Assembly (NCBI RefSeq): GCF_014641075.1
Contig: NZ_BMHP01000004.1
Coordinates: forward strand, 248,001 to 312,000
DNA from: Paenibacillus nasutitermitis
GTDB lineage: Bacteria > Bacillota > Bacilli > Paenibacillales > Paenibacillaceae
Length of the DNA stretch: 64,000 nucleotides
Direction: 5' to 3'
Positions within the stretch are counted from its first letter, which is position 1. The number at the start of each line of letters is the position of its first letter. A program made the position numbers and the translations under genes. Shown here in pieces: positions 41,028 to 50,396 of the stretch. The notes below the pieces were generated by a model. The model searched no databases, was not told the DNA's origin, and worked only from the letters and a program-made list of their open reading frames with translations.

Positions 41028-42191
41028 ATGATGCCGCAAGCAAGATCGCGGACGGGTGCACGAAAACGCAAGGGGGGGCAAGCGCCCGGCAAGGCAGCGG
41101 TCCGCAGCGAACGGATGGCACAGAGACCGCAGGATGCTCCGAGGCCCTTAAAGTCCGAACCAGGCGGATGGAAGGCATCCGTGCATCGTTATGTCCAATG
41201 GTTGAACCAGGCGGAGATTGACCGTTTCGATCCGGACGCGGATGGAATTGTGACCGATCTGGATCATATGTCCCGATACCGCCGCAGGCTTTCCCGTCTT
41301 CGCGAGCAAGAGCTGCGGCGGGGCGTTCTCCCGCTGCGCAGTGAAACGAGCGCGGAGCTGCTTCGGATGAGCGCATCCGAATCGATGGCGGAAGCCACAG
41401 CGATGATTGAGCTGAAGATCAAGCGCACGGTTCAGCAGCTTGGCCGCACCTACACAGAGGACAGGCGGGAGCGGGAGAGGCTGTGGCTGGCGCAAGATGG
41501 CGGCAGTTACCGGATTATACGCATTGAACCGCTTGTCATGGAGCGGCGTCCCAAATACAGTATGTCCGATTCATTTGTTTCTCAGCTGACCGCCGGGCAG
41601 CTGTCGGAAGATGAAGAAAAGCCGAAATCCATGCCTTATATAAATTATGAAGTTATGCCTCAGTTCAAACAAGGGCGTACTGGAATTCGTTACCGGCGTG
41701 ATTTGGCGGCGGCTTATGCCGACCAGTGGTGGAATGAACCGAATCCGGCTTACGAAACCTTTGAGGTGAATTGCACGAATTATGTGTCCCAGTGCCTCTT
41801 TGCAGGCCACGCGCCGATGAACTATACTGGTAAAAGGGAAGCGGGCTGGTGGTATCGGGAGCGGAACGCCGGTCGTGAAAATTGGAGCTACAGCTGGGCT
41901 GTTGCCGGCGCGCTGCAGCTGTTCCTGTCGGGAGTCCGCCAAAGCGGCCTGCGGGCAACGGTTGTGGATTCGGCCGATCAGCTGGAGCTGGGAGATGTCA
42001 TCATTTATGACTGGAGCGGGGATAACCGTTACCAGCACAGCACGATCGTAACGGCCTTCGATGCCGCCGGAATGCCGCTGGTTAATGCCAATACCGTACC
42101 CAGCCGCCACCGCTACTGGGATTACAGGGATTCATATGCCTGGACAGAACAAACGAAATACCGCTTTTTTCATATTTCCGATGAGCTTTGA
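41028..42191 (+). CDS. Amidase_6-like (NlpC/P60-like) hydrolase without export signal
   Basis: 387 residues. The first ~45 are basic and disordered (RSRTGARKRKGGQ), residues 50-190 are helical and charged, and about 200-387 form a putative amidase domain (Amidase_6): YRRDLAAAYADQWW, VNCTNYVSQCLFAGHAPM with the likely catalytic Cys, LELGDVIIYDW and YQHSTIVTAFD with the His, as in NlpC/P60-like cysteine hydrolases. There is no signal peptide, unusual for a wall-active enzyme; sporulation or lysis roles are possible but unproven. AAGGAGGG lies 4-6 bases before ATG 41028. ddl follows after 82 bases. Confidence 0.75.
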   Translation: MMPQARSRTGARKRKGGQAPGKAAVRSERMAQRPQDAPRPLKSEPGGWKASVHRYVQWLNQAEIDRFDPDADGIVTDLDHMSRYRRRLSRLREQELRRGVLPLRSETSAELLRMSASESMAEATAMIELKIKRTVQQLGRTYTEDRRERERLWLAQDGGSYRIIRIEPLVMERRPKYSMSDSFVSQLTAGQLSEDEEKPKSMPYINYEVMPQFKQGRTGIRYRRDLAAAYADQWWNEPNPAYETFEVNCTNYVSQCLFAGHAPMNYTGKREAGWWYRERNAGRENWSYSWAVAGALQLFLSGVRQSGLRATVVDSADQLELGDVIIYDWSGDNRYQHSTIVTAFDAAGMPLVNANTVPSRHRYWDYRDSYAWTEQTKYRFFHISDEL

Positions 42192-42273
42192 GTCTAACGC
42201 CGTCGCAAATACAACCTTTAATGTATGATAATGCTTCTGAAATGGGAAATTATTTGTAACCGGAGGATTAGCT

Positions 42274-43419
42274 ATGGCGAAGAAAGTGCGCGTCGGACTC
42301 GTTTACGGGGGCCGCTCGGGCGAACATGAGGTATCGTTGCAGACTGCGCTGGCAGTCATGAAAGCTTTTGATTATACCCGTTACGAAATTATTCCCTTCT
42401 ATATTACAAAAGAGGGCAAATGGCGGGCGGGACAGAAGCTCCAGTCCCCGCCCGAAGAGCTGGAGCCGCTTCGTCTTGCCGGCGCCGGGGCCGCTTCCGG
42501 TACGGAAGCACTAATGCCGGTATTCGGCGGATTGTCGGCCGGCACGGAAGCGAGTGTCGTCACTTCTGTGGATTCCAGTGAGGGGGAGGGTCCCTTTATG
42601 GATGTGGTTTTTCCGCTCCTGCATGGAACCTTCGGCGAAGACGGCACCATTCAAGGGCTGCTGGAGATGGCCGACATCCCTTACGTGGGCGCGGGCGTAT
42701 TGGCATCGGCCGTTGGCATGGACAAGATAACGATGAAGAAAATATTTGCCCAGGACGGCCTTCCGCAATGTGTGTACCGTTATTTCAACCGGACCCAATG
42801 GGAGAAGGATCATGGCTTTTTTATTATGGAAATCGAGGTCGCGCTGGGCTATCCTTGCTTCATTAAACCGGCCAATCTGGGCTCCAGCGTAGGCATTTCC
42901 AAGGCCCGCAACCGCGAGGAACTGATCACCGCCGTCAATTATGCCCTGCGCTTCGACCGCAAGGTCATCGTCGAGGAATTTGTCGATGCCCGCGAGATTG
43001 AAGTGAGCGTGCTCGGCAATGACGAACCCCGCGCATCCGTGGTAGGAGAGATCACCTCCTCCAGTGAATTTTATGACTATAAGGCGAAATATATCGACGG
43101 CAAATCGATGATGCATATTCCCGCCAATATCCCGGCGGAAACGGCGGAGGCCGTCCGGGAAATGGCCGTGCGCGCTTTTCTGTCGATCGACGGCTCGGGC
43201 CTCGCCCGTGCGGACTTCTTCCTGCGTAAAAGCGACGGCCAGATTTTTATCAACGAGGTCAATACAATGCCGGGCTTCACGCCTTTCAGCATGTACCCCC
43301 TGATGTGGAAGGAAAGCGGCGTTCCCTATTCGGAGCTGCTGGATACCCTGATTGGACTTGCGATAGCGCGCCATGCGGAGAAGCAGCGTATTGAGTACGG
43401 GGGAGCGGACCCGGTCTGA
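42274..43419 (+). CDS. ddl: D-alanine--D-alanine ligase
   Basis: A 381-residue ATP-grasp enzyme that joins two D-alanines for peptidoglycan. Blocks: VYGGRSGEHEVSLQTA, VVFPLLHGTFGEDGTIQGLLE, PCFIKPANLGSSVGISK, VEEFVDAREIEVSVLG and INEVNTMPGFTPFSMYP. In the omega loop the sequence YDYKAKYIDGKS carries Tyr at the position typical of D-Ala-D-Ala ligases, not the His of D-lactate-type Van ligases. A ~30-residue Gly/Ala/Ser-rich insert lies near residues 65-100. CGGAGG precedes the ATG. Confidence 0.95.
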   Translation: MAKKVRVGLVYGGRSGEHEVSLQTALAVMKAFDYTRYEIIPFYITKEGKWRAGQKLQSPPEELEPLRLAGAGAASGTEALMPVFGGLSAGTEASVVTSVDSSEGEGPFMDVVFPLLHGTFGEDGTIQGLLEMADIPYVGAGVLASAVGMDKITMKKIFAQDGLPQCVYRYFNRTQWEKDHGFFIMEIEVALGYPCFIKPANLGSSVGISKARNREELITAVNYALRFDRKVIVEEFVDAREIEVSVLGNDEPRASVVGEITSSSEFYDYKAKYIDGKSMMHIPANIPAETAEAVREMAVRAFLSIDGSGLARADFFLRKSDGQIFINEVNTMPGFTPFSMYPLMWKESGVPYSELLDTLIGLAIARHAEKQRIEYGGADPV

Positions 43420-43504
43420 TTATCGCCGGATCGGGTGGCTTGGCCCCTGGATGAAGCGTCATTTATGGATTCAGCTACAAATAATCGGGAGGGGGAAACT
43501 GGAT

Positions 43505-43822
43505 ATGGGATTCCAGTCGGAGTTTAATTCGGTCTGCAAGTTCAAAAATGACAATGAGCTGAACGAACTGCTTGAATACGGCCGCAGCAAAATGGTTAAG
43601 AGCGGATTTCGCGTTTATCCGACCGGCCAGAAGGTGATTGCGTACACGCCTAATAATCAAGCTATTGCCATAGTACGCATTCTGGTTTCGATTGCGGAAA
43701 TTAATTTTCAGGGCGAAGAAATAACGCAGGTGGAAATGGAACTGATCCGCAAGCTGACAGATGAGGAAGCACGGGTGCAAACGGCTTTAGCTTATGAGAT
43801 GTTTTTTGGAGAGCATGCATGA
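43505..43822 (+). CDS. Small conserved-looking protein, function unknown
   Basis: 105 residues, start ATG 43505 with GGGAGGGGG ten bases upstream; the frame is open further left but that part overlaps ddl and lacks a ribosome site. It reads as a compact alpha/beta protein (FRVYPTGQKVIAYTPNNQAIAIVRIL, then a charged C-terminal helix TDEEARVQTALAYEMFFGE) with no signal peptide or membrane span. I do not recognise the family. Its stop overlaps the uvsE start by four bases (ATGA), so it is coupled to uvsE. Confidence 0.6.
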   Translation: MGFQSEFNSVCKFKNDNELNELLEYGRSKMVKSGFRVYPTGQKVIAYTPNNQAIAIVRILVSIAEINFQGEEITQVEMELIRKLTDEEARVQTALAYEMFFGEHA

Positions 43823-44886
43823 TTGTCCGCTTTGGCTTTGTCGCGATGAGTCTGCAGCTTGAGAACGCCTCACCTTCCCGCACGATGACCTACGCCAATT
43901 TCTCGAAACTGCCGGATCGTGAGGCCGCTCTGCGCAGACTGGAGCGCATCGCCGAAGAGAATATTAGAACTACGCTGCGTCTGCTGCGTCACAGTTATGC
44001 CCATGATATTATGGTTTACCGCATGTCCTCGAAGCTTATCCCGTTAGCTACGCATGAACAGCTGCAGGACTGGTCTCCATGGCCGGCGCTTGCGGAGGCG
44101 TTCGCGGCTGTGGGGACTTTCGTGAAGGAGAAAGGAATGCGCGTGTCGCTCCATCCGGATCATTTCTGTGTCCTGAGCACTCCGCGTGCCGAGGTGCTGG
44201 CGAAGTCTGAAGCGGATTTACTTTATCATCTGCAGATGCTGGAAGCGATGGGACTGGGCGAAGAAGCCAAATGCAATATTCATGTGGGCGGTGCCTACGG
44301 GGACAAGCTGGCATCTGCCGAGCGTTTCGTGAAACAATTCGGCGGTCTTCCAGGAAAGATCCGAAGCCGGATTACGCTTGAGAATGATGATAAAACCTTT
44401 ACCGTCCGCGAAACGCTTGAAGCGGCAGAAGCGGTCGGCGCCCCCATGGTGCTGGATATCCACCATCATGCCGTCAATGACGGGAATGAGAGTGAAGCTT
44501 CGGTGTATGGAGAGCTGTGGCCCCGTGTATTGCGGACATGGAATCGTATGGCCGATGTGCTGCCTGAGTCCGGAGGAGTGCCTGCAGGGCAGGCGGGCAT
44601 GGCGTCTGAAGGCGGACAAGCTGTTGTTGCTGTGCTCCCGCCGAAGATCCACGCCTCCAGTCCCAGAAGCGCGAACGATCCGCGCAGTCATGCAGACTTC
44701 ATTGAGGCGGGGCCTCTGCTGAGGTTTCTGCAGGAGACAGCAGGCTCGACAGCAAGGCTGGACGTTATGTTGGAGGCCAAAGGCAAAGACACCGCTTTAT
44801 TCAAGCTGATGGAGGATCTTAGCCAGTTGGCTTTGCAGGAACCGGGCATCCGGATTATCGACGGTGCGAGCATTGAAGTGAATTGA
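43819..44886 (+). CDS. uvsE: UV DNA damage endonuclease
   Basis: A 355-residue TIM-barrel enzyme that nicks DNA 5' of UV photoproducts and other lesions. Conserved blocks: FGFVAMSLQLENASPSRTMTY, RLERIAEENIRTTLRLLRHSY, RVSLHPDHF, NIHVGGAYGDK, RITLENDDKTFTVRETLE, PMVLDIHHHAVN and LDVMLEAKGKD, giving the His/Glu/Asp set of three metal ions. UvsE is typical of spore-forming Bacilli. An Ala/Gly-rich insert lies near residues 255-275. A strong terminator follows. Confidence 0.96.
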   Translation: MIVRFGFVAMSLQLENASPSRTMTYANFSKLPDREAALRRLERIAEENIRTTLRLLRHSYAHDIMVYRMSSKLIPLATHEQLQDWSPWPALAEAFAAVGTFVKEKGMRVSLHPDHFCVLSTPRAEVLAKSEADLLYHLQMLEAMGLGEEAKCNIHVGGAYGDKLASAERFVKQFGGLPGKIRSRITLENDDKTFTVRETLEAAEAVGAPMVLDIHHHAVNDGNESEASVYGELWPRVLRTWNRMADVLPESGGVPAGQAGMASEGGQAVVAVLPPKIHASSPRSANDPRSHADFIEAGPLLRFLQETAGSTARLDVMLEAKGKDTALFKLMEDLSQLALQEPGIRIIDGASIEVN

Positions 44887-44920
44887 CTGCATGCTCTTCC
44901 CTACCACTAAATTCATGAAG

Positions 44921-44970
44921 AACCAAAGGATCCCTGCTGCTCGAGCAGGGATCCTTTTGGTTCTTTTGTT
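44921..44970 (+). terminator. Strong intrinsic terminator after uvsE
   Basis: AACCAAAGGATCCCTGCT (44921-44938) pairs with AGCAGGGATCCTTTTGGTT (44944-44962), one bulge, then CTTTTGTT. It can also stop reads from the convergent AraC gene. Confidence 0.9.
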
Positions 44971-45058
44971 ATGGGATAGGAGTCAACCGGCAAGAAAACG
45001 CACTGTTTTGCAAGGCCCTCTACTGATTCTGGCAGCAGCCTTCACACTTCGGGCAGCA

Positions 45059-45946
45059 TTAGCCTTCATTAACGGATTTATAAGCCTTGCGGTAGTCGCT
45101 AGGCGATTGCCCGTGCACCTCGCGGAATACACGAGAGAAGCTGCGGTACGATTCAAAGCCGGCTTCAGCAGCGATATCGATAAGAGGCATATTGGTGGAC
45201 AGCAGCATGCTTACGACGCTTTCCACCCGCAGCGTATGCAGATATTCGAGAAAGCTGCGGCCAAGATGCTTCTTAAAGGAGCGGCTGATGTAGGGGGTGC
45301 TGGCGCGGAAATGACGGGACAGCCAATCTAGCGTAAGTTTTTCGGCATAATGAACATGAATGTACTGCACGATTTTCCAGAAGTTTATTTTTTCATCAGG
45401 CTCAACCTCCTGAAGCGCAAGCGGCTGGCTGGCATCTGAAGCCCGGATAAACATCAGCATGGCCTCTGTCAGCTTGGCGCGGATCAGGCTGCTTCGTCCA
45501 ATTCCGTCCTGACGGTTGTATTCTTCCAGCAAAAGCTCAAAAATGCTGCTCATACGCTGGGCCATAGCCGGAGAAAAATCAACAAAGGAAGGGATTGCAG
45601 AGCCAACCTGGAAAATGAGACTGGCCAGCTCGGATTCGTAGGACGAACCTAGCAGGATGTTGATATCGAACATACAGCAATATTTCACGATCGGCCGGTC
45701 AGGCTCACTTTTAATTTCATGGATATGATGGGGAAGCAGGAAGGAGGCCGTGCCGGGCTGCAATTGATGGCTGACGCCGTTGATCGTTTCTGTCCCTCTA
45801 TTTTCTATGACATAAGAGAGCTCGACAAAACCATGATGATGGAGAGTAGTTCTGCGGACGGTATGTACGGCTATATACAGAGGAAGGTTCCCTTTTTTGG
45901 ATTCCATGATGGCTTTGACATCCTCATAGCGTGGAGAAACGATCAT
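45059..45946 (-). CDS. AraC-family regulator with cupin sensor domain
   Basis: 295 residues. The N-terminal ~130 form a cupin-like ligand domain (LHHHGFVELSYVIENRGTE, LLPHHIHEIKS); the C-terminal ~100 hold two helix-turn-helix motifs (EKLTLDWLSRHFRASTPYISRSFKKHLG and MPLIDIAAEAGFESYRSFSRVFREVHGQSPSDYRK). Such proteins activate sugar genes when bound to their effector. GGAGG lies 8 bases before the ATG. It is divergent from the aminotransferase operon, 120 bases away, and is its probable activator. Confidence 0.92.
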   Translation of the reverse strand: MIVSPRYEDVKAIMESKKGNLPLYIAVHTVRRTTLHHHGFVELSYVIENRGTETINGVSHQLQPGTASFLLPHHIHEIKSEPDRPIVKYCCMFDINILLGSSYESELASLIFQVGSAIPSFVDFSPAMAQRMSSIFELLLEEYNRQDGIGRSSLIRAKLTEAMLMFIRASDASQPLALQEVEPDEKINFWKIVQYIHVHYAEKLTLDWLSRHFRASTPYISRSFKKHLGRSFLEYLHTLRVESVVSMLLSTNMPLIDIAAEAGFESYRSFSRVFREVHGQSPSDYRKAYKSVNEG

Positions 45947-45989
45947 TCTCTTGGCCTCCGGTTATAAAATGACTGGTTGAATTTCGGTT

Positions 45990-46018
45990 TTGGCAAGCTG
46001 ATTGCCTGATTGTATTAT
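45990..46018 (+). promoter_or_regulatory. Promoter of the 46-50 kb sugar operon
   Basis: TTGGCA (45990-45995) and TATTAT (46013-46018) are 17 bases apart, 48 bases before ATG 46067, in the gap between the divergent AraC-type gene and the operon. Confidence 0.62.
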
Positions 46019-46066
46019 ACCATAAATGGCAGAGAGCTCTAGCGAAAATCGGAGAGGATGAGCAAG

Positions 46067-47404
46067 ATGAAGAGTACTCAACTGGCATTGTTAGGCGGAG
46101 AAAAAGCAGTTACGACAGATCCGGGGGATCTGTTTGCCTGGCCCATTATTACGAAGGAAGACGAGGACGCCGCATTGGATGTGCTGCGAAAAGGGGCAAT
46201 GTCCGGAACGGACGTGACGGAGAAGTTCGAGACGGATTTTCGCCATTGGCTTGGTGTGGACTATGCGCTGGGCTTCAATAACGGAACGAATGCATTGCTT
46301 GCTGCTATGTTTGGCTGCGGGGTGGGAGTCGGCGATGAAATTATCTGTCCGAGCATCACCTTCTGGGCTTCATGCACGTCCGCTTATACACTTGGAGCCA
46401 CTGTGGTCTTCGCGGATATCGACCCTGATACCTTGTGCCTGGACCCGAAGGATCTGGAACGCTGCATCAGCGAGCGGACGAAAGCGATCGTTGTTGTCCA
46501 TTATTTTGGTTATCCTGCCGATATGGATGCCATCATGGCTATTGCCGCCAAATATAATGTGAAAGTCATCGAAGATGTTTCGCATGCGCATGGCGGCATC
46601 TACAAAGGCCGGAAGCTTGGGACGATCGGTCATGTCGGCGGAATGTCGCTTATGTCGGGCAAGGCGCTAGCGGTCGGGGAAGCCGGAATGCTGGTCAGCA
46701 ATGACCGGGAGATTTATGAGCGTGCTGTCGCGATGGGGCATTACGAGCGCTACACCGGCGATATCCAGACGGCAGACTTGCAGCCCTATGCGGGCCTGCC
46801 GCTGGGAGGATATAAATTCCGCATGCATCAGATCAGCGCGGCTGTAGGCCGTGTTCAACTCCGGCATTACGAGGCGCGGCAAGAGCAGATCGGCCTGGCA
46901 ATGAACTATTTCTGGGATCTGCTGGAGGGTGTGCCGGGGCTGCGTGCGCATCGTCCGGAACAGGACTCCGGAAGCCGTATGGGAGGCTGGTACGCAGCGC
47001 GAGGCCATTATCGGCCGGAGGAGCTTGGCGGACTGTCGGTGACCCGGTTTGCCGAAGCCGTCCGCGCGGAAGGGGTGACGATGTGTTCGCCTGGCTGCAA
47101 TATCCCGCTCCATAACCATCCATTATTTCAAGATGCCGATGTCTACCATCACGGCAGACCTACACGCATAGCCAACAGCTCGCGTGATGTCAGGCTGCTC
47201 GATGCTGACCTGCCCGTAACAAACGCGGTTTCCGCACGTTTGTACGTCATCCCTTGGTTCAAGCATTTCCGCAAGGATGAGATCGAGCAATATGCGAAAG
47301 CTTTCCGCAAAGTGGCAGAGAACTACGAGGAGCTGCTGGCTGGGGATCAAGGAAATCCTCCGGTTCTTGGCGGATGGAGCATGTTCCAGAAAAAGGCGCT
47401 GTGA
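46067..47404 (+). CDS. DegT/DnrJ/EryC1/StrS-family aminotransferase
   Basis: 445 residues, fold-type I PLP enzyme. LGFNNGTNALLAAMFGCGVGVGDEIICPSITFWAS, VIEDVSHAHGG (Asp for the PLP ring) and SLMSGKALAVGEAGML (Lys for the aldimine) are the family blocks. Members transaminate keto sugars or keto-cyclitols, in synthesis or degradation. The ATG at 46067 fits GGAGAGG better (9 bases) than the one three codons earlier. It opens an operon with two dehydrogenases and a sugar isomerase, which points to an amino- or keto-sugar pathway. The C-terminal tail (about 20 residues) is longer than usual. Confidence 0.88.
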   Translation: MKSTQLALLGGEKAVTTDPGDLFAWPIITKEDEDAALDVLRKGAMSGTDVTEKFETDFRHWLGVDYALGFNNGTNALLAAMFGCGVGVGDEIICPSITFWASCTSAYTLGATVVFADIDPDTLCLDPKDLERCISERTKAIVVVHYFGYPADMDAIMAIAAKYNVKVIEDVSHAHGGIYKGRKLGTIGHVGGMSLMSGKALAVGEAGMLVSNDREIYERAVAMGHYERYTGDIQTADLQPYAGLPLGGYKFRMHQISAAVGRVQLRHYEARQEQIGLAMNYFWDLLEGVPGLRAHRPEQDSGSRMGGWYAARGHYRPEELGGLSVTRFAEAVRAEGVTMCSPGCNIPLHNHPLFQDADVYHHGRPTRIANSSRDVRLLDADLPVTNAVSARLYVIPWFKHFRKDEIEQYAKAFRKVAENYEELLAGDQGNPPVLGGWSMFQKKAL

Positions 47405-47441
47405 TGCGGGGTTAAACGATTGGTTTGGGGGAGAAACAACA

Positions 47442-48461
47442 GTGACGAGAATGTGGAACTTTGGCATTATAGGCTGTGGAGGGATTGCGGCATTTCACCG
47501 CGACGCCATCCGGGAAATCGCGAACGCCCGGCTGGTATGCGTCTCCAGCAGGACGGAACAACAGGCGAAATCATTTGCGCAGGCATCGGATTGTGAATGG
47601 ACCACCGATTATCATGAGTTAATCAACCGTGCAGATCTGGATCTAGTTTGTGTGACGACAAGCAGCGGCAGTCATTTCCATATTGGCGAGGCGGTTCTTC
47701 GTGCCGGGAAAAATCTGGTCATGGAAAAACCGATTGCGTTGCAGGCCGCTCAAGCGCAGAAATTGATTGATTTGGCGGAGGCTTCAGGATTGTGTTTATC
47801 GGTTATTTCCCAGCGCAGATTTGAACCGCCTATCGTCCATCTCAAGCAGATCATGCTTGAAGGGAAGCTGGGTAAGATTCTGTTGATTGAAGCAGGAACC
47901 CCTTACTTTCGTACCCAGGACTATTATGATTCAGCGGATTGGCGGGGAACGCATGCCGGCGATGGGGGAGCTTTCATGAATCAGGGTATCCATCAAATTG
48001 ATTTGCTGCTGTGGCTCGGCGGACCGGTGCATTCCGTTTATGGGAAAACGGCAACGATGACACATGTGATGGAGGCGGAGGACATGGGTGTAGCCATCGT
48101 GAAGTTCGCAAGCGGCGCATTAGGCACGATCATGTCCTCGACCAGTATCCGGCCCGGATTCCCTCCTTTTATTCATATTTATGGGGAGAGGGGCACCGTT
48201 AAGATTCAGGGGCAATCGATTGTGCACTGGTCTGTGGAGGGAGCTGAGGCACCTGCGGACACGGAAGGTTTGCAGAGTGACGGTTCCGCAAGTCCGCTCG
48301 ATATTTCCCACCTGTATCATAAGATGCAGCTCGAAGAGATTGTGCAGAGTCTGGAACAGAATCGTCCGATGAGAGTCACCGGCCGGGATGGCAAACAAGC
48401 GGTCGAGCTTATTCAAGGAATAGGCGCTTCTGCGGCGGCAGGCAAGGAAATTATTTTGTAA
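47442..48461 (+). CDS. Gfo/Idh/MocA-family oxidoreductase
   Basis: A 339-residue NAD(P)-dependent sugar or cyclitol dehydrogenase. The dinucleotide loop is FGIIGCGGIAAFH, followed by LVMEKPIALQA (the EKP Lys) and GAFMNQGIHQIDLLLWL with the family's His and Asp. GTG 47442 is chosen because GGGGGAG lies 8 bases upstream; ATG three codons later is possible. It lies between the aminotransferase and the isomerase; with them it could oxidise a sugar hydroxyl to the keto group used for transamination, or the reverse. Confidence 0.88.
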   Translation: MTRMWNFGIIGCGGIAAFHRDAIREIANARLVCVSSRTEQQAKSFAQASDCEWTTDYHELINRADLDLVCVTTSSGSHFHIGEAVLRAGKNLVMEKPIALQAAQAQKLIDLAEASGLCLSVISQRRFEPPIVHLKQIMLEGKLGKILLIEAGTPYFRTQDYYDSADWRGTHAGDGGAFMNQGIHQIDLLLWLGGPVHSVYGKTATMTHVMEAEDMGVAIVKFASGALGTIMSSTSIRPGFPPFIHIYGERGTVKIQGQSIVHWSVEGAEAPADTEGLQSDGSASPLDISHLYHKMQLEEIVQSLEQNRPMRVTGRDGKQAVELIQGIGASAAAGKEIIL

Positions 48462-48471
48462 CAGGGAGCAG

Positions 48472-49338
48472 ATGCCAGAGATGCTTGACCGATTAGGAAT
48501 TATAACCGACGAGGTTTCGCCTGATTTCAACGAAGCCCTGCAATGGATACAGGAAAAAGGTCTTCGTCATGTAGAAATCCGCATGGTGGACGGGAAGAAC
48601 ATCATGAGCCTGACGGATGAAGAGGCTATCAGCGTGCGAAGGCGTGTGGAGGCTCACGATTTGTATGTTTCCGCCATTGCTTCGCCTGTGTTTAAGTGTC
48701 CGCTGGACCGGAACCGTCCAACTGCCAGTGGGGATACATTCGGGCAATCGGCAGAGGAGGATGCAGACGCTCACTTGCGTCTGCTCGAGCGGGCCTTTGA
48801 GCTTGCCGATCTGCTGGATACGTCACGTATTCGGATATTTTCATTCTGGCGCGAGGAAATGCCGGAACAGTTTGAGGATAGCATTGTCCATTATTTGAAG
48901 AAGGCAGCCGGAGCGGCCGATAAGCAGGGCAAGCTTCTGCTGCTGGAGAATGAACCGTCCTGCAACGGAGGCTGTGCGGAGGAAGTAGGCCGTTTAGCGA
49001 AAAAAACGGCTTCTCCAGCGCTCAAAGTGTTATGGGATCCCGGAAACGAAGTCTATTTGGGCCGTAAAGCATTTCCCGATGGTTATGAAGCAGTAAAGCA
49101 TCAATTGGCTCATGTGCATCTGAAAGACGCGGTCTTCCGCGGACCCGGAGAAGCTTCGTGTGTCCCGGTCGGACGGGGACAGGTGGATTATATCGGGCAA
49201 TTGCAGGCGTTGGAACAGGATGGTTATGAAGGCCTGTTCACTATTGAGACCCACTACGTGCCTCCGGGCGGCACAGCGGCAGAAGGTTCAGCTTTAACTT
49301 TACAGGGGATACGGAAATTGCTCGCCAAAGAAAAATAG
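48472..49338 (+). CDS. Sugar phosphate isomerase/epimerase-like TIM-barrel protein
   Basis: 288 residues of the AP-endonuclease-2/xylose-isomerase-like fold. Metal ligands can be read in order: LLENEPSC (Glu), VLWDPGNE (Asp), HVHLKDAVF (His), TIETHY (Glu). Family members isomerise or epimerise keto sugars and inositol derivatives. The start is ATG 48472 or ATG 48481; AGGGAG is a little close to the first and far from the second. It lies 10 bases after the dehydrogenase. The substrate is not visible. Confidence 0.85.
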   Translation: MPEMLDRLGIITDEVSPDFNEALQWIQEKGLRHVEIRMVDGKNIMSLTDEEAISVRRRVEAHDLYVSAIASPVFKCPLDRNRPTASGDTFGQSAEEDADAHLRLLERAFELADLLDTSRIRIFSFWREEMPEQFEDSIVHYLKKAAGAADKQGKLLLLENEPSCNGGCAEEVGRLAKKTASPALKVLWDPGNEVYLGRKAFPDGYEAVKHQLAHVHLKDAVFRGPGEASCVPVGRGQVDYIGQLQALEQDGYEGLFTIETHYVPPGGTAAEGSALTLQGIRKLLAKEK

Positions 49339-49392
49339 CGAACAGAGCATGATCGCAGATTAACCAAAGCGTCTAAAAAAGGAGAACTCATC

Positions 49393-50304
49393 ATGTCAAA
49401 AACATTAAAACTCGGAATGATCGGCTTGGATACCTCCCATGTTTCCGCATTTGCGGCTCTATTGAATGATCCGGATCATCCTTACCATGTTGCAGGCGGC
49501 AGAATCGAAGTGGCGTATCCCGGGATTCCCTCGCAGGATTTTGAGTTAAGCTATTCCCGGATAGGAAAGTATACCGAGGAGTTAAGCGGCAAATATGGTG
49601 TGGCCATTCTCGAATCGGCTGAAGCGGTTGCAGAGCAGAGTGATGCGGTGCTGCTTGTTTCCGTGGACGGCAGAGTACATCTGGATTTGTTCAAGAGGAT
49701 CGTATCGTTCGGCAAGCCTGTTTTCATTGATAAACCGCTGGCAGTCAGCAGCAGGGAGGCGGAAGAAATATTTGCTTTGGCCAGGCAGTACAAGGTTCCC
49801 CTCATGAGCTGTTCTTCGCTTCGTTATGCGGAAGCCTTGACAGAAGAACTTTCGGGAGCGAAGGATGACGATAAAATCCTTGGAGCCGATTGTTACGGTC
49901 CCATGACGATTGAATCGGCACTTCCGGATTTTTTCTGGTATGGTATTCATTCGGTGGAAATCCTGTATCGGATTATGGGCAAGGGCTGTGTTTCTCTTTC
50001 CGTTACGACCAATGAAGATTATGATGTGATTACAGGGACTTGGGAGGATGGACGAATTGGCGTTGTCCGCGGGAACAGGAAAGGCAACAACCAGTTTGGA
50101 GCACTGATTCACCGCTCTAAAACAAATCGTCTTGTGGAGGCCGGTGCGCATCCAAAGCCAACCTACGCAGGGATGCTGGAGCGCATCATGTCTATGTTTC
50201 ATTCTGGACAGTCTGATATCGACCCGGCAGAAACATTGGAGATCATCCGTTTCCTGGAATGCGCGAATCAAAGCCGCCGCAGCGGAGCCACAGTGAAATT
50301 ATAG
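49393..50304 (+). CDS. Atypical Gfo/Idh/MocA-like oxidoreductase
   Basis: 303 residues. The protein starts LKLGMIGLDTSHVSAFAALLND, where the usual GxGxxG loop is replaced by GLDTSH; FIDKPLAVSSREAEEIF holds the DKP variant of EKP, and FFWYGIHSVEILYRIMG is the family's substrate block. It is shorter than its sister at 47.4 kb. The altered loop may change cofactor binding. AAAGGAG lies before the ATG. It ends the four-enzyme run; the next gene is a regulator after 92 bases. Confidence 0.78.
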   Translation: MSKTLKLGMIGLDTSHVSAFAALLNDPDHPYHVAGGRIEVAYPGIPSQDFELSYSRIGKYTEELSGKYGVAILESAEAVAEQSDAVLLVSVDGRVHLDLFKRIVSFGKPVFIDKPLAVSSREAEEIFALARQYKVPLMSCSSLRYAEALTEELSGAKDDDKILGADCYGPMTIESALPDFFWYGIHSVEILYRIMGKGCVSLSVTTNEDYDVITGTWEDGRIGVVRGNRKGNNQFGALIHRSKTNRLVEAGAHPKPTYAGMLERIMSMFHSGQSDIDPAETLEIIRFLECANQSRRSGATVKL

Positions 50305-50396
50305 GTCATCCGAGCGGATTGCGGACATTTCATAGCCTAATTCATCCAACCTCCCTCTGCCTACTCTGTTTTTAAGACATCGAAAGGGGGAAGTAT

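Noticed and set aside
44891..45331. 146-codon plus-strand open frame after uvsE
   Set aside because: It runs through the uvsE terminator and opposite the AraC-type gene; the protein has no family features.
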